Origin: Flavobacteriales bacterium
GTDB taxonomy: Bacteria > Bacteroidota > Bacteroidia > NS11-12g > UBA9320
Length of the DNA stretch: 64,000 nt
Assembly: GCA_020635455.1 (NCBI GenBank)
Contig: JACJZT010000006.1
Location: forward strand, 62,001-126,000
Reading direction: 5' to 3'
Within the stretch, counting starts at the first letter, position 1, and every line of letters starts with the position of its first letter. The position numbers and the translations under genes were made by a program. This document shows positions 1 to 8,412 of this stretch, piece by piece. Below the pieces are notes generated by a model. That model made no database searches. It saw only the letters and a list, made by a program, of their open reading frames with translations, and had not been told where the DNA came from.

Positions 1-498
1 CCCAATTTTTGCCCCTTTGTAAGAAGAGCCTGCAGCACATGCAGCGTCTTCTATCAGGATGAGATCATGTTCTTTGGCCAGTTTATTGAAAGCATCGATA
101 TCGCATGGCATTCCAATTTGATGAACCAATAAAATGGCTTTTGTTTTTGGTGTGATCTTAGATCTTACATCCTCAAGGTCGAGATTGTAATTTGAAGGAT
201 CGATTTCTGCAAATACAGGTTTTGCATTAACGTATTTGATCGAGTTTGCCGTAGCTACATAGCTCATGGAGGGACAGATCACTTCATCGCCTTTTCCAAT
301 ACCTGCAACGATCATTGAAAGGTGTAAAGCTGTTGTGCAATTCGAAACCGCTACTGCATATTTAGCACCGGTGTATTTTGCAAAGGATTCCTCAAACTCA
401 GCAACTCTGGGACCCTGGGTTATCCAGCCTGTAAGAATGGTATCGTAGGCAGCCTGGGCTTCGTCTTTGGTTAAATAAGGTTTGGCTATGGGTATCAT
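1..498 (-). CDS. DegT/DnrJ/EryC1-family sugar aminotransferase, N-terminal part
   Basis: Partial gene: the first 166 codons are present and the rest lies beyond the left edge. The frame starts at the ATG at 498-496 and stays open to base 1. It reads like a PLP-dependent nucleotide-sugar aminotransferase: an N-terminal IPIAKPYL, then GWITQGPRVAEFE, the SNCTTALHL segment that holds the cofactor phosphate, and LILIEDAACAAGSSYKG with the Asp that contacts the PLP ring nitrogen. The catalytic lysine lies outside the window. It overlaps the upstream epimerase by ATGA, so the two are translationally coupled. The family adds an amino group to a keto-sugar nucleotide, here most likely at C4 given the neighbouring epimerase and formyltransferase; that substrate is inference. 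Confidence 0.93.
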   Translation of the reverse strand, partial: MIPIAKPYLTKDEAQAAYDTILTGWITQGPRVAEFEESFAKYTGAKYAVAVSNCTTALHLSMIVAGIGKGDEVICPSMSYVATANSIKYVNAKPVFAEIDPSNYNLDLEDVRSKITPKTKAILLVHQIGMPCDIDAFNKLAKEHDLILIEDAACAAGSSYKGAKIG

Positions 499-1475
499 GA
501 TTTCAATGTTGAGTTTTGTTTGTCGAAATACCAGGCTGAAAGTTCCTTCAAGCCTTCTTCAAGACTTATGCTTGGTGTAAAATTGAGTAGCTTTTTTGCC
601 TTACTTATATCTGCCAGTCGCCGACTAACAGGATTTATGGAGTTTTCTTCTCTGTATTCCGGTTTTAAATCGGAATGATTTACCTTTAACAGTACATCCA
701 GAAGTTGAGACAAACTTGTTTCAACATTATTGCCAATATTAAAGGCTTCATCGGTTACATCTGCCTGGAGTGCAGCCACATTGGCTTTGGCAATATCCCT
801 TACATAAACAAAATCCATACTGGAGGACCCATCTCCATAGATCAATGGGTTTTTGTTATCACGTATACAATCGAGCCATTTTATCATAACTTCGGTGTAT
901 TTTCCATCTGTATCCATTCGGGGTCCGTAGGCGTTGAAGTACCTTAGTGCTACATAATCCAAACCATACATGAACTTAAAGCTTCTGAAAAGTTGCTCTC
1001 CCCATAGCTTGGCGGCTCCATAAAAAGTTTGGTTGTCGTATGGGTTATCGGTTTCAGGAGTGGGGAAATTCTGAGCAAGACCAAAAACTGAAGCAGATGA
1101 GCTGTATATAACTTTCTTTACTTTATGCTTTACGCAAAGTTCTGCCAAATCGAATTTCGCTTTGAGCATTACCTCAAAACCATCTCTCGGGTTTGCTGCA
1201 CAGGCATTAATTCTGAGTGCTGCCATGTGAAACACAAAGTCGGCACCTTCAATACATTTTTCAAGTAAGGCGTAATCACGAATATCCCCTTCGATAAATT
1301 CCACAAGAGGATTTGACTCGAAATTTTTCATGTTTTCATGACTACCCCGGATCAGATTGTCGAGAATAATGATTTTGGCAGGTTCCAGTTTCAGAAGTTC
1401 TTCAACCACATAGGATCCAATGAATCCGGCACCACCTGTAATAAATATTCTGGCATTTTTAACTTTATTGCTCAT
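495..1475 (-). CDS. NAD-dependent nucleotide-sugar epimerase/dehydratase (extended SDR)
   Basis: A 326-residue extended short-chain dehydrogenase. The N-terminal TGGAGFIGSYVVEEL is the NAD-binding glycine motif. D62-I63-R64 follows the family pattern, and the SSSASVFG segment plus FYGAAK supply the Ser and the Tyr-x-x-x-Lys catalytic residues. The RYFNAYGPR segment and C-terminal RRLADISKAKK are typical of UDP-sugar 4-epimerases and of dehydratases acting on sugar nucleotides. It sits in the polysaccharide operon between a formyltransferase (20 bp upstream) and an aminotransferase (4-bp overlap downstream), so it probably makes the keto- or epimerised sugar nucleotide for amination. Exact substrate and reaction cannot be read from sequence. 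Confidence 0.93.
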   Translation of the reverse strand: MSNKVKNARIFITGGAGFIGSYVVEELLKLEPAKIIILDNLIRGSHENMKNFESNPLVEFIEGDIRDYALLEKCIEGADFVFHMAALRINACAANPRDGFEVMLKAKFDLAELCVKHKVKKVIYSSSASVFGLAQNFPTPETDNPYDNQTFYGAAKLWGEQLFRSFKFMYGLDYVALRYFNAYGPRMDTDGKYTEVMIKWLDCIRDNKNPLIYGDGSSSMDFVYVRDIAKANVAALQADVTDEAFNIGNNVETSLSQLLDVLLKVNHSDLKPEYREENSINPVSRRLADISKAKKLLNFTPSISLEEGLKELSAWYFDKQNSTLKS

Positions 1476-1495
1476 GTTTGGTTGTTTAAATTTTA

Positions 1496-2428
1496 TTAAT
1501 TGAATTTTAAGGTAATACTTTTAAATATGGTGTTTGCGGCATGTACGCCCTTCAGAGATTCGATGTAAAAATTATGGATCATTATCGTTCCGCTTCCACA
1601 GAGTACTTCGATGCCTTCGGGATAAATGGCTACAACTCTTCCGGGAATCCTTCCTGCAAATACCTTGTTGTTCTTTGGACCCGGACTTGCTGAACCAACG
1701 GTGTATTTTACTGAATCGTAATAAAAAAATGCACCTGAGTACGGATGGACCAGTGCCCGAATCAAATTATATACTTCCGCTGACGACCGGTTCCAGTCGA
1801 TCCTTCCATCTTCAGGGGTCCGCTTACAGGTATAGGTAGCTTCCGACTCCTTTTGAGAATGCATTTTGAGTTTGCCGTTTTTTTGGTAATCTTGGATCAT
1901 TTTGAGATAACACCGGATGGTTGCATCAATTACTTTGGAGTACACCGAGTTTATATCATCAGAATCTTCAATGTTCACTTTCATTGAGCTGATAACATCC
2001 CCCGAGTCCACTTCTCCATCATTTATTACAAACAGCGTCACACCGGTTTCTTTCTCTCCATTGATCATTGCCCAGTTTAAGGGTGCGAATCCACGATATT
2101 TAGGCAATAATGAGTCGTGTGCGGCAATCATACCGATTCTGATAAATTGATTAACTTTTGGGTCGATCAATGTCCGCCAGCCACAAACAATTATAAAATC
2201 AAGATCTCCGTTCTCAATTCTTGCATAATCTGAAGCAACCAGTTTTTTCTTTTTTTCATTTGGAATGTTATGGCTTTGGGAAACTTCAAGCATCTCGTCA
2301 GAGACTTTTAATATCTCGTGATCGTCTTCCTTCAGAACAATGCAAAATTCCGGCTTATGGTTATTCCTGAGCAATTCCTTTAGTAAGGAAAAACCCCTAG
2401 GAGTTCCACCGATGAAGCCGAATTTCAT
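1496..2428 (-). CDS. Sugar N-formyltransferase-like protein (formyl_trans_N fold)
   Basis: 310 residues, similar in layout to methionyl-tRNA formyltransferase: an N-terminal formyltransferase domain with the hallmark SLLPKYRGFAPLNWA loop (about residues 107-121), the DSGDV aspartate motif, and a smaller C-terminal domain of the OB-like type found in Fmt and ArnA. In this operon it most likely transfers formyl from N10-formyl-tetrahydrofolate to an amino sugar. The usual Asn-x-His-x-SLLP is Ala-Ala-His-Asp-SLLP, so the Asn of the Asn-His-Asp triad is missing while His and Asp remain. The start overlaps the previous gene's stop by one base (TAATG). Housekeeping Fmt is less likely because of the context. 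Confidence 0.88.
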   Translation of the reverse strand: MKFGFIGGTPRGFSLLKELLRNNHKPEFCIVLKEDDHEILKVSDEMLEVSQSHNIPNEKKKKLVASDYARIENGDLDFIIVCGWRTLIDPKVNQFIRIGMIAAHDSLLPKYRGFAPLNWAMINGEKETGVTLFVINDGEVDSGDVISSMKVNIEDSDDINSVYSKVIDATIRCYLKMIQDYQKNGKLKMHSQKESEATYTCKRTPEDGRIDWNRSSAEVYNLIRALVHPYSGAFFYYDSVKYTVGSASPGPKNNKVFAGRIPGRVVAIYPEGIEVLCGSGTIMIHNFYIESLKGVHAANTIFKSITLKFN

Positions 2429-3528
2429 TAGTATTTATTTATTACAGAAATGACCTGATCAACTTCTTCGTCACTTAATTCAGCATACATGGGTAGTGAA
2501 ACGCAATGAGAAGCCAGATATTCCGAATTTGGAAAATCTCCGGGCTTATGACCCAGATGTTGATATGCTTTCTGCAAATGACATGGAACCGGGTAATGAA
2601 AGGCTGCTATAATATTATTATCGGCCAGGTACTGAACAAATTCATCTTTTGTATCCGTGGTAACTACGAAAAGATGGTAGATCCCGTCAGCCCAATCAGG
2701 CTTATGTTGCATCTTGATCTTAGGATTTTTTATTTCAGTTTGATAGCGTTTTGCAATCGATCTTCTACGGTTGTTCCAACCTTCGAGGTATTTTAATTTA
2801 ACGGAAAGGGAAGCACCTTCAAGTCCGCCCATACGGTAATTGTAACCAATTTCGTCGTGATAGTATCTTACGGTACATCCGTGATTTCGCAGCGATCTTA
2901 AATGTTTGGCATGATTATCGTTGTTGGTGGTAAGTCCGCCGGCTTCACCGCAGGCCCCCAGGTTTTTTCCGGGATAATAGCTGTAACAAGCCATTTCTCC
3001 AAATCCTCCAACAGTTGCACCTTTATATCTTGCACCTTGAGCCTGTGCAGCATCTTCTACCATATAAATGCCATGTTTGTTGCATATTTCCCTAACTGCA
3101 TCTACATCATAAGGCTGTCCGTACAAATGGACTCCTATAATCGCTTTGGTCTTAGGGGTTATTGCTGCTTCAATTTTAGAAGCATCAATTTCCCAGGTAT
3201 CAGGATCACAATCAACGAAAACCGGAGTGGCACCTGCATGAGAAACTCCCCAGGCAGTTGCAATAAAAGTATTGGCAGGAATGATCACTTCATCTCCGGG
3301 GCCTATATTCAGAACAAGCATGGCAAGGTGTAGCGAAACGGTACCGTTGCTAACACCAATACTGTGTTTTACACCAATGTATTCTGAAAATGAGTTTTCA
3401 AATTCTTCAACAAAAGGTCCTCCTGAAAATGCAGTTTTTTCATACACTTTTTCAAAGGCTTCAAAGATTTCTTTTTTAACCTGTTGATGCTGACCCTGAA
3501 GGTCGAGACACGATATTTTTTTGTTCAT
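2428..3528 (-). CDS. DegT/DnrJ/EryC1 aminotransferase, WbpE-like
   Basis: 366 residues, full length for the family. Landmarks are SGGPFVEEFE near the N terminus, VSNGTVSLHLAM, DEVIIPANTF, the VEDAAQAQGARYKG aspartate segment, and the YYPGKNLGACGEAG loop whose Lys forms the PLP aldimine. The HLYGQP segment is also seen in WbpE-like enzymes. It lies directly downstream of a hexapeptide acetyltransferase and a Gfo/Idh oxidoreductase, which is the gene set that makes and acetylates a 3-amino sugar nucleotide. I therefore infer C3 transamination of a 3-keto-UDP-HexNAcA-type substrate using glutamate. Operonic, with 4 bp to the upstream gene. Confidence 0.94.
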   Translation of the reverse strand: MNKKISCLDLQGQHQQVKKEIFEAFEKVYEKTAFSGGPFVEEFENSFSEYIGVKHSIGVSNGTVSLHLAMLVLNIGPGDEVIIPANTFIATAWGVSHAGATPVFVDCDPDTWEIDASKIEAAITPKTKAIIGVHLYGQPYDVDAVREICNKHGIYMVEDAAQAQGARYKGATVGGFGEMACYSYYPGKNLGACGEAGGLTTNNDNHAKHLRSLRNHGCTVRYYHDEIGYNYRMGGLEGASLSVKLKYLEGWNNRRRSIAKRYQTEIKNPKIKMQHKPDWADGIYHLFVVTTDTKDEFVQYLADNNIIAAFHYPVPCHLQKAYQHLGHKPGDFPNSEYLASHCVSLPMYAELSDEEVDQVISVINKY

Positions 3529-3532
3529 ATTT

Positions 3533-4021
3533 TTATATGTTTTTTATGATTTTTGCAGGATTACCGGCTACAATGGTATTTGCAGGTACATCTTTTGTGA
3601 CCGTAGAACCGGCGCCAATGAGAGCATTTTCACCAATGGTTATACCACATAGAATTGTGGCATTACTTCCAATGGAAGCTCCTTTTTTTACATAAGTTTC
3701 AACCAGGGTCCAGTCATCGTCATTCTGAGGGCTTCCGTCGGGGTTGGTTGCTCTGGGAAACAGATCGTTGGTAAACATTACACCGTGTCCGATAAAGCAA
3801 TTATCTTCAATATGTACACCTTCACAAATAAATGTATGACTGGAAATTTTGCAATTCTTGCCGATACTGGCACCCTTTTGAATTTCTACAAAGGCACCTA
3901 CCTTAGAATTGTCGTCTATACTGCACCCGTAAGCATTTACAAAATTGAAGATTTTTACATTTTCTCCAACCTGAACATTATTCAGTGATTTTCTTGGTTC
4001 GTCAACCGTTATTGTTTTCAT
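3533..4021 (-). CDS. Left-handed beta-helix (hexapeptide) sugar N-acetyltransferase, WbpD-like
   Basis: 162 residues made almost entirely of imperfect hexapeptide turns ([I/V]-G-x-x-x-x), for example VGENVKIFN, IGKNCKIS, IEDNCFIGHGVMF, IGSNATILCG and IGENALIGAGSTV. It ends in VPANTIVAGNPAKIIK, the usual closing motif of the LbH acyltransferases, which act as trimers with acetyl-CoA. Length and the NDLFPRATNPDG loop fit WbpD/QdtC-like enzymes that N-acetylate a 3-amino sugar nucleotide. Start is one base upstream of the oxidoreductase stop region (stop at 4022), so the two are tightly coupled. The substrate is inferred from the neighbours. Confidence 0.93.
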   Translation of the reverse strand: MKTITVDEPRKSLNNVQVGENVKIFNFVNAYGCSIDDNSKVGAFVEIQKGASIGKNCKISSHTFICEGVHIEDNCFIGHGVMFTNDLFPRATNPDGSPQNDDDWTLVETYVKKGASIGSNATILCGITIGENALIGAGSTVTKDVPANTIVAGNPAKIIKNI

Positions 4022-5029
4022 TTATTCCAGAATTATTTCTTTACCATTTTGTTTAATCGATTTCTGTGCGGCTTCCAGGATCTTTATAACCGCCAGTCCC
4101 GATTTATTATCCGAAACAGGAGTGGTTCCTTGCTCAATGGTTTTAAGAAAGTCAGCGGCCATTCCGGAAAGGGCTTCTTTCGAGTCTAACATAGGAATGT
4201 ACACATCGCCGGTTCGGTATTCAACCATAATCTTTCTTTTTTCTTCATCGGTTGAATGATTGTAAGTGGTGTCGTAAACTTTAATTTTTTCAGTGGGTTC
4301 AAGGTCGTTGTACACCATCATTTTTTTGTCTCCTCCAAGCAGCATGGTCCTGATCTTTACCGGTGAACTCCACGAACAATTGAAATGAGCAATAAAACCC
4401 GATTTGTAGTTAACGGTCAAATATGCGATGTTCTCAATTTCGTTATAGGTATGAGAAACACCTGTAGCATTTACACTATAGGGTATTTCATCAACCAGGT
4501 AATTAAGAATGGAAATGTCGTGTGGAGCAAGGTCCCATAAAACATTGATATCCGGTTGAAACAATCCAAGATTGATCCTGGTTGAATCGAAATATTTTAT
4601 TTTACCTATTGAGCCTTCATCGATGAGTTGTTTCAGTTTCTGAACAGCCCCTGTATATAAAAAGGTATGATCTACCATTAATTTCAGACCTTTTTCATCG
4701 GCAATTTTTATAAGCGATTTACATTCGGCCGAGGTTGAGGTCATTGGTTTTTCAATCAAAACATGCTTTCCGCTGTTAAGAGCTTTCAAGGCCAATTCAT
4801 AATGTGAAAAAACCTGAGTGGCAATTACAACAGCATCCACATCCTCTGAACCAAATAAGTCTTCGGCATTTTTAGTAGTTTTAATGGTAGGATAGTTTTT
4901 AGTTACCAGATCCAGCCTTTCACTTCTGGTATCTGCCACCATGGTCACTTTTCCATTGGGTTGTGCCATGAAGTTCCTTACCAGGTTGGGTCCCCAGTAT
5001 CCATATCCGATAATTCCGATTTTTAACAT
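4022..5029 (-). CDS. Gfo/Idh/MocA-family oxidoreductase, WbpB-like
   Basis: 335 residues. The N-terminal IGIIGYGYWGPNLVRNF is a Rossmann NAD(P) motif; DAVVIATQVFSHYELALKAL and HVLIEKPMTST give the family's EKP lysine motif; WDLAPHDISILNYL contains the conserved His-Asp of the active site. In WbpB-type pathways this enzyme oxidises the C3 hydroxyl of a UDP-HexNAc uronic acid, producing the keto group that the downstream DegT enzyme aminates. The gene order oxidoreductase, acetyltransferase, aminotransferase supports that role. It is cotranscribed with its neighbours, 17 bp after the methyltransferase. Confidence 0.93.
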   Translation of the reverse strand: MLKIGIIGYGYWGPNLVRNFMAQPNGKVTMVADTRSERLDLVTKNYPTIKTTKNAEDLFGSEDVDAVVIATQVFSHYELALKALNSGKHVLIEKPMTSTSAECKSLIKIADEKGLKLMVDHTFLYTGAVQKLKQLIDEGSIGKIKYFDSTRINLGLFQPDINVLWDLAPHDISILNYLVDEIPYSVNATGVSHTYNEIENIAYLTVNYKSGFIAHFNCSWSSPVKIRTMLLGGDKKMMVYNDLEPTEKIKVYDTTYNHSTDEEKRKIMVEYRTGDVYIPMLDSKEALSGMAADFLKTIEQGTTPVSDNKSGLAVIKILEAAQKSIKQNGKEIILE

Positions 5030-5046
5030 AGGTATTTTTATGGTTA

Positions 5047-5919
5047 TTAATTAATTTTTCGAGATGAGAACAGCACAGTTGCAGCCGTCATTATTTGATT
5101 GAAGTTTTTAAAACTCAGTTTGAAGAAGCGATCATAATTCTTCGGTTCATGAATATTTCTTCCTTTTAATTTCCATACCCACAACTTAAGATTCAAGGGT
5201 ATTTTGTACATCAGGTTGTAAAAAAACAATGGGATCTTTTTTGTATAAAGTATCTTTTTGGGAAGGTAAACCCCTGTTGTCCAAGGAACAAAATTTTGCC
5301 CGCCATAGATCTTGTCGATTTCAAAGCCATGGGATGTTAAAAGAGAATGAACTCCCCAATGTGACATATGGAAATAAGACGAATGGAATGATTTCATAAA
5401 GGCAACCGAACCTACAAGTCTTCCTCCGGGCTTCAAAACCCTGTTGATTTCTTTGATCACGATCCAGGGAGAGTGCAAATGTTCAAACACTTCCCAACTG
5501 GTTACAATGTCAAAGGTTTCGTCTTTAAATGGAAGAAAATGAACATCTCCAACAACGTCCACGCCTTCGATTGGGTCGATCTCAATTGAGATGGGTTCAT
5601 ATCCGAGTTTCACCATTTCGGCCTTTTCACGCAGATCACCTCCACCAAGGCAGAGCATTTTGTCTCCCTGGTTTTTTGCCGGACCAATTAAGTTTTTAAT
5701 GTCCAGATCATAAAAATGATTCATCATCCAGCTAACTCCGTATTTTACTCTTGAAAAAGCTTTTTCGCCTTTTTCGGCATAATCCGAAGGCAGGTTTTTA
5801 CGGTTAACAAGTAAGGGTATTCCATATACATAGTCGTACTCAACGCCTTCTTCGGAAACCAATTTCCCATTTACTTCCTTGAGAGGTGACTTGGTGTCGG
5901 GGCAAACAAATGTTATCAT
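5047..5919 (-). CDS. Class I SAM-dependent methyltransferase with Trm112-like N terminus
   Basis: 290 residues. Residues 1-40 (ITFVCPDTKSPL through YGIPLLVNR) look like the short Trm112p-like segment often found ahead of sugar-operon methyltransferases, though only one Cys remains. The core has a motif I variant (LCLGGGDLREKAE), the acidic SIEIDP ribose contact, VVGDVHFLPFKDETFDIVTSWEVFEHL, and INRVLKPGGRLVGS. This is the Methyltransf_11 pattern. The likely target is a sugar hydroxyl or a lipid-linked glycan in this operon; nothing in the sequence fixes it. Confidence 0.87.
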   Translation of the reverse strand: MITFVCPDTKSPLKEVNGKLVSEEGVEYDYVYGIPLLVNRKNLPSDYAEKGEKAFSRVKYGVSWMMNHFYDLDIKNLIGPAKNQGDKMLCLGGGDLREKAEMVKLGYEPISIEIDPIEGVDVVGDVHFLPFKDETFDIVTSWEVFEHLHSPWIVIKEINRVLKPGGRLVGSVAFMKSFHSSYFHMSHWGVHSLLTSHGFEIDKIYGGQNFVPWTTGVYLPKKILYTKKIPLFFYNLMYKIPLNLKLWVWKLKGRNIHEPKNYDRFFKLSFKNFNQIMTAATVLFSSRKIN

Positions 5920-5975
5920 TTTAAATAATTATTTTTCGGTTTATTAAATTTTAAAAGTTCAATCCTCTGATGTTT

Positions 5976-7373
5976 TTATTTATTGAGGAATTGCATGAAT
6001 TTTAATCTTCGCACAATACCAAACGTTTCAGGATTTCGAATCACAAAAAGATAGACCAAAATGGATGAGATTACTAAAAAAGTAAATATCCTTAAAAATA
6101 TCCATTCACTGGTCAAAACATATCTTTCAAGAAACAGGGCACTTGCACTCAATATGGCTGTTTGCCAGAGAACCCCCTTTATCAGCTTGAACTCACCAAA
6201 ACGGTCAACCAGATATTTTGCCAGAATTGCCCAGCACACAAATCCAAATAATTGTGCCCATGCAAGAGCTTCCGAGCCATAAGGGTTGACAAAAATAAGA
6301 GTGATCGCAACATTGGTAATTATTCCACCCAGAGTAATAATACCCATATACTTGTTTTGTTTGGTGTAAAACAGATCGATGGAAGCCAGAAAATAAATTA
6401 TCATCCAAATGAAACCTGAAGATAAAAGCGGAACCAATGCCGCAGAGGCATGAAAACGAGGTGGTGTAATAAGTGGTATCAAGGGCGGCAGTATGAACAT
6501 GGTGCCCATGAACAAGATGCAGGAAGCAACCCAGATAAGCCGTGAGTAGGCATTGATCCGTTCAACATTTACACCTTCTTTTCTCATAGAATAATAGATT
6601 GGAGTATACGATTGGTTAAAAGCTGTATAAAGCAACTGCAAAGGCTGTACAAACCGACTTGCCAGAGAATAGATTCCCAGAGCAGCAATTGAGGCGTATT
6701 TAACCAGAATGATCTTTGAAAGAAATGGAGCCAGCAGGATAAACAATAAATGGGGCAAAGTGTGTATCCCGTATTTTACCGAACTTTTTAACATAGGTCG
6801 GTTGAATTTTCCATTCGTGTATTTTTTTAAAAAAAACTGAGCCTGTATGAAAAAAATAAACGTTGTGATCAGCTGGGAATATAGAATTCCCAAAGCACCC
6901 ATTTTGAAGCCCACGACAAATAATATGGCCGTAGCAATTCCAAAAAAAGCCGTGAAAATGCTGAGTACGGCCGAGTATCGCGACTGCTCAGAACTTTGCA
7001 GTAATCTTCTTTGAAGGTCCGAATTGGCTGAAAAGGCACTGTTTATTAAAACAATAACAACAAAAGGAAAAAATAAAAGTCCGGGTGTGATGTTCTCTGA
7101 GAAAAAATAAAAAAGCACTGCCACGATCGACCCTACGGCAAGACTGGCGAAAACCAGAAAATGGTGCACCGTGGTGACATAATTCTTTAATTCCTGCTCA
7201 TTGTCTTTATGATCGAAGTAAAATCGTGAAACCGATCCGGGAATTCCAAGTCGCATCAGGGTCATAATAACCAATCCAAGTGAGCCGCAAAGTTCAACGA
7301 TGCCATAATCATCAGGACTTAAATATTGAGTATATACCGGTATAAGAAAAAAGCTGACGATCCTGGGAACCAT
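5976..7373 (-). CDS. Wzx-like oligosaccharide flippase (MOP/MATE superfamily)
   Basis: 465 residues with about 12-14 hydrophobic segments, beginning MVPRIVSFFLIPVYTQYLSPDDYG, the characteristic first helix of polysaccharide-biosynthesis flippases. It should move undecaprenyl-linked repeat units across the inner membrane. The ATG at 7373 lies inside the conserved N terminus. The same frame stays open upstream to about 7481 and encodes FTRVVSGTFNYGLGT just before this Met, as expected for the family, but contains no ATG, GTG or TTG. The true start may be a rare codon (CTG at 7421 or ATT near 7460), or the gene may have lost its start. An AAGGAG sits at 7454-7449. Confidence 0.88.
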   Translation of the reverse strand: MVPRIVSFFLIPVYTQYLSPDDYGIVELCGSLGLVIMTLMRLGIPGSVSRFYFDHKDNEQELKNYVTTVHHFLVFASLAVGSIVAVLFYFFSENITPGLLFFPFVVIVLINSAFSANSDLQRRLLQSSEQSRYSAVLSIFTAFFGIATAILFVVGFKMGALGILYSQLITTFIFFIQAQFFLKKYTNGKFNRPMLKSSVKYGIHTLPHLLFILLAPFLSKIILVKYASIAALGIYSLASRFVQPLQLLYTAFNQSYTPIYYSMRKEGVNVERINAYSRLIWVASCILFMGTMFILPPLIPLITPPRFHASAALVPLLSSGFIWMIIYFLASIDLFYTKQNKYMGIITLGGIITNVAITLIFVNPYGSEALAWAQLFGFVCWAILAKYLVDRFGEFKLIKGVLWQTAILSASALFLERYVLTSEWIFLRIFTFLVISSILVYLFVIRNPETFGIVRRLKFMQFLNK

Positions 7374-7495
7374 CGTTCCAAGCCCGTAATTAAATGTACC
7401 TGAAACTACCCTGGTAAACAGGTTGCGCTTTTGTACTTCTTTGTTGATCTCCTTAAAAATTAGGTATGTAAAATCTTTCTTTTATCCGGCAATTT

Positions 7496-8392
7496 CTATC
7501 CGGTTTTTCTCAACCTGGCTCCTGTTCCATACGAAAAAATATCTCCAAGTATGGTCTTGTTGAGAAATGGAAGCAATTTCAACAGTATTTTTTGAGAAAG
7601 GGATCGTTTGTATACCATGGAATCTATTTTTAAACCAGCGCTTGCAGCTGCATTTCTGAATTTTTTATTGGTTATATAATTCAGGTCTTTATAAGTTCTG
7701 ATCTCACGGAAGGTCTCGGGTTTGTTTTTTAGTCCGCCGTACCAGTTGAACAAACGCAAATCGGGATATTTCTCTGCTCTTTTGTAAACCGCCCTGCATA
7801 TAGCCTTTTCAGTAAAAAAAATATGTATCCAGGGTATTTTTGCACCATACTTTAAGTGCGGACCATTTCTGCTGTATATGGGGGGATAGTTAGGAACCTG
7901 AAGTACACCTCCCACCTTAAGTATTCTTTTGCATTCCTTTAAAGTGGCTTCAAGATCATTGACATGTTCCAAAACATTATCTGCAATAATTACATCAAAG
8001 GTCTCGTCTTCAAAGGTCATGTTTTCAACCATTTCTTTTCTGAATTCCACATTTCCTTTTCGGATCAGCCCGTCACCTTCAAGTTTTGACTTTAATATAT
8101 CAGCAGCATTGAGCGCCTCGGTACTAATGTCGATACCAACGGCTTTTTTGGCGCCGTTCATTGAAACAAAAAAGGTCACTCCACCTTTTCCGCATCCAAT
8201 CTCAAGAACATTTTTATCGAAGACATTAACTCCGATCCCTTTTCTTGATAAAATCTGGATGGTATTTATGGCATAGTCGATCTCGTTATCAACCGTGCCA
8301 ATTTTTTTTCCAAGACTTTGTTTCTTTCTTGACCAGTCGTTCTCATACCTTTCAATAAACCAAAGGGCAAGATTTGAGTTTGAAATAAACAT
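7496..8392 (-). CDS. Class I SAM-dependent methyltransferase
   Basis: 298 residues. The SAM-binding core is clear: VLEIGCGKGGVTFF (motif I), AVGIDISTEAL (acidic ribose contact), FEDETFDVIIADNVLEHV (motif II region) and CKRILKVGGVLQVPNYP. The C-terminal third (WIHIFFTEKAICRAVYKRA and after) is outside the core and presumably forms the acceptor-binding part. It is the first of two methyltransferases in the operon, placed between a membrane protein and the flippase. It most likely methylates a glycan or its lipid-linked form, by context only. Confidence 0.87.
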   Translation of the reverse strand: MFISNSNLALWFIERYENDWSRKKQSLGKKIGTVDNEIDYAINTIQILSRKGIGVNVFDKNVLEIGCGKGGVTFFVSMNGAKKAVGIDISTEALNAADILKSKLEGDGLIRKGNVEFRKEMVENMTFEDETFDVIIADNVLEHVNDLEATLKECKRILKVGGVLQVPNYPPIYSRNGPHLKYGAKIPWIHIFFTEKAICRAVYKRAEKYPDLRLFNWYGGLKNKPETFREIRTYKDLNYITNKKFRNAAASAGLKIDSMVYKRSLSQKILLKLLPFLNKTILGDIFSYGTGARLRKTG

Positions 8393-8412
8393 ATTAATAA
8401 ATTATGGATTAA

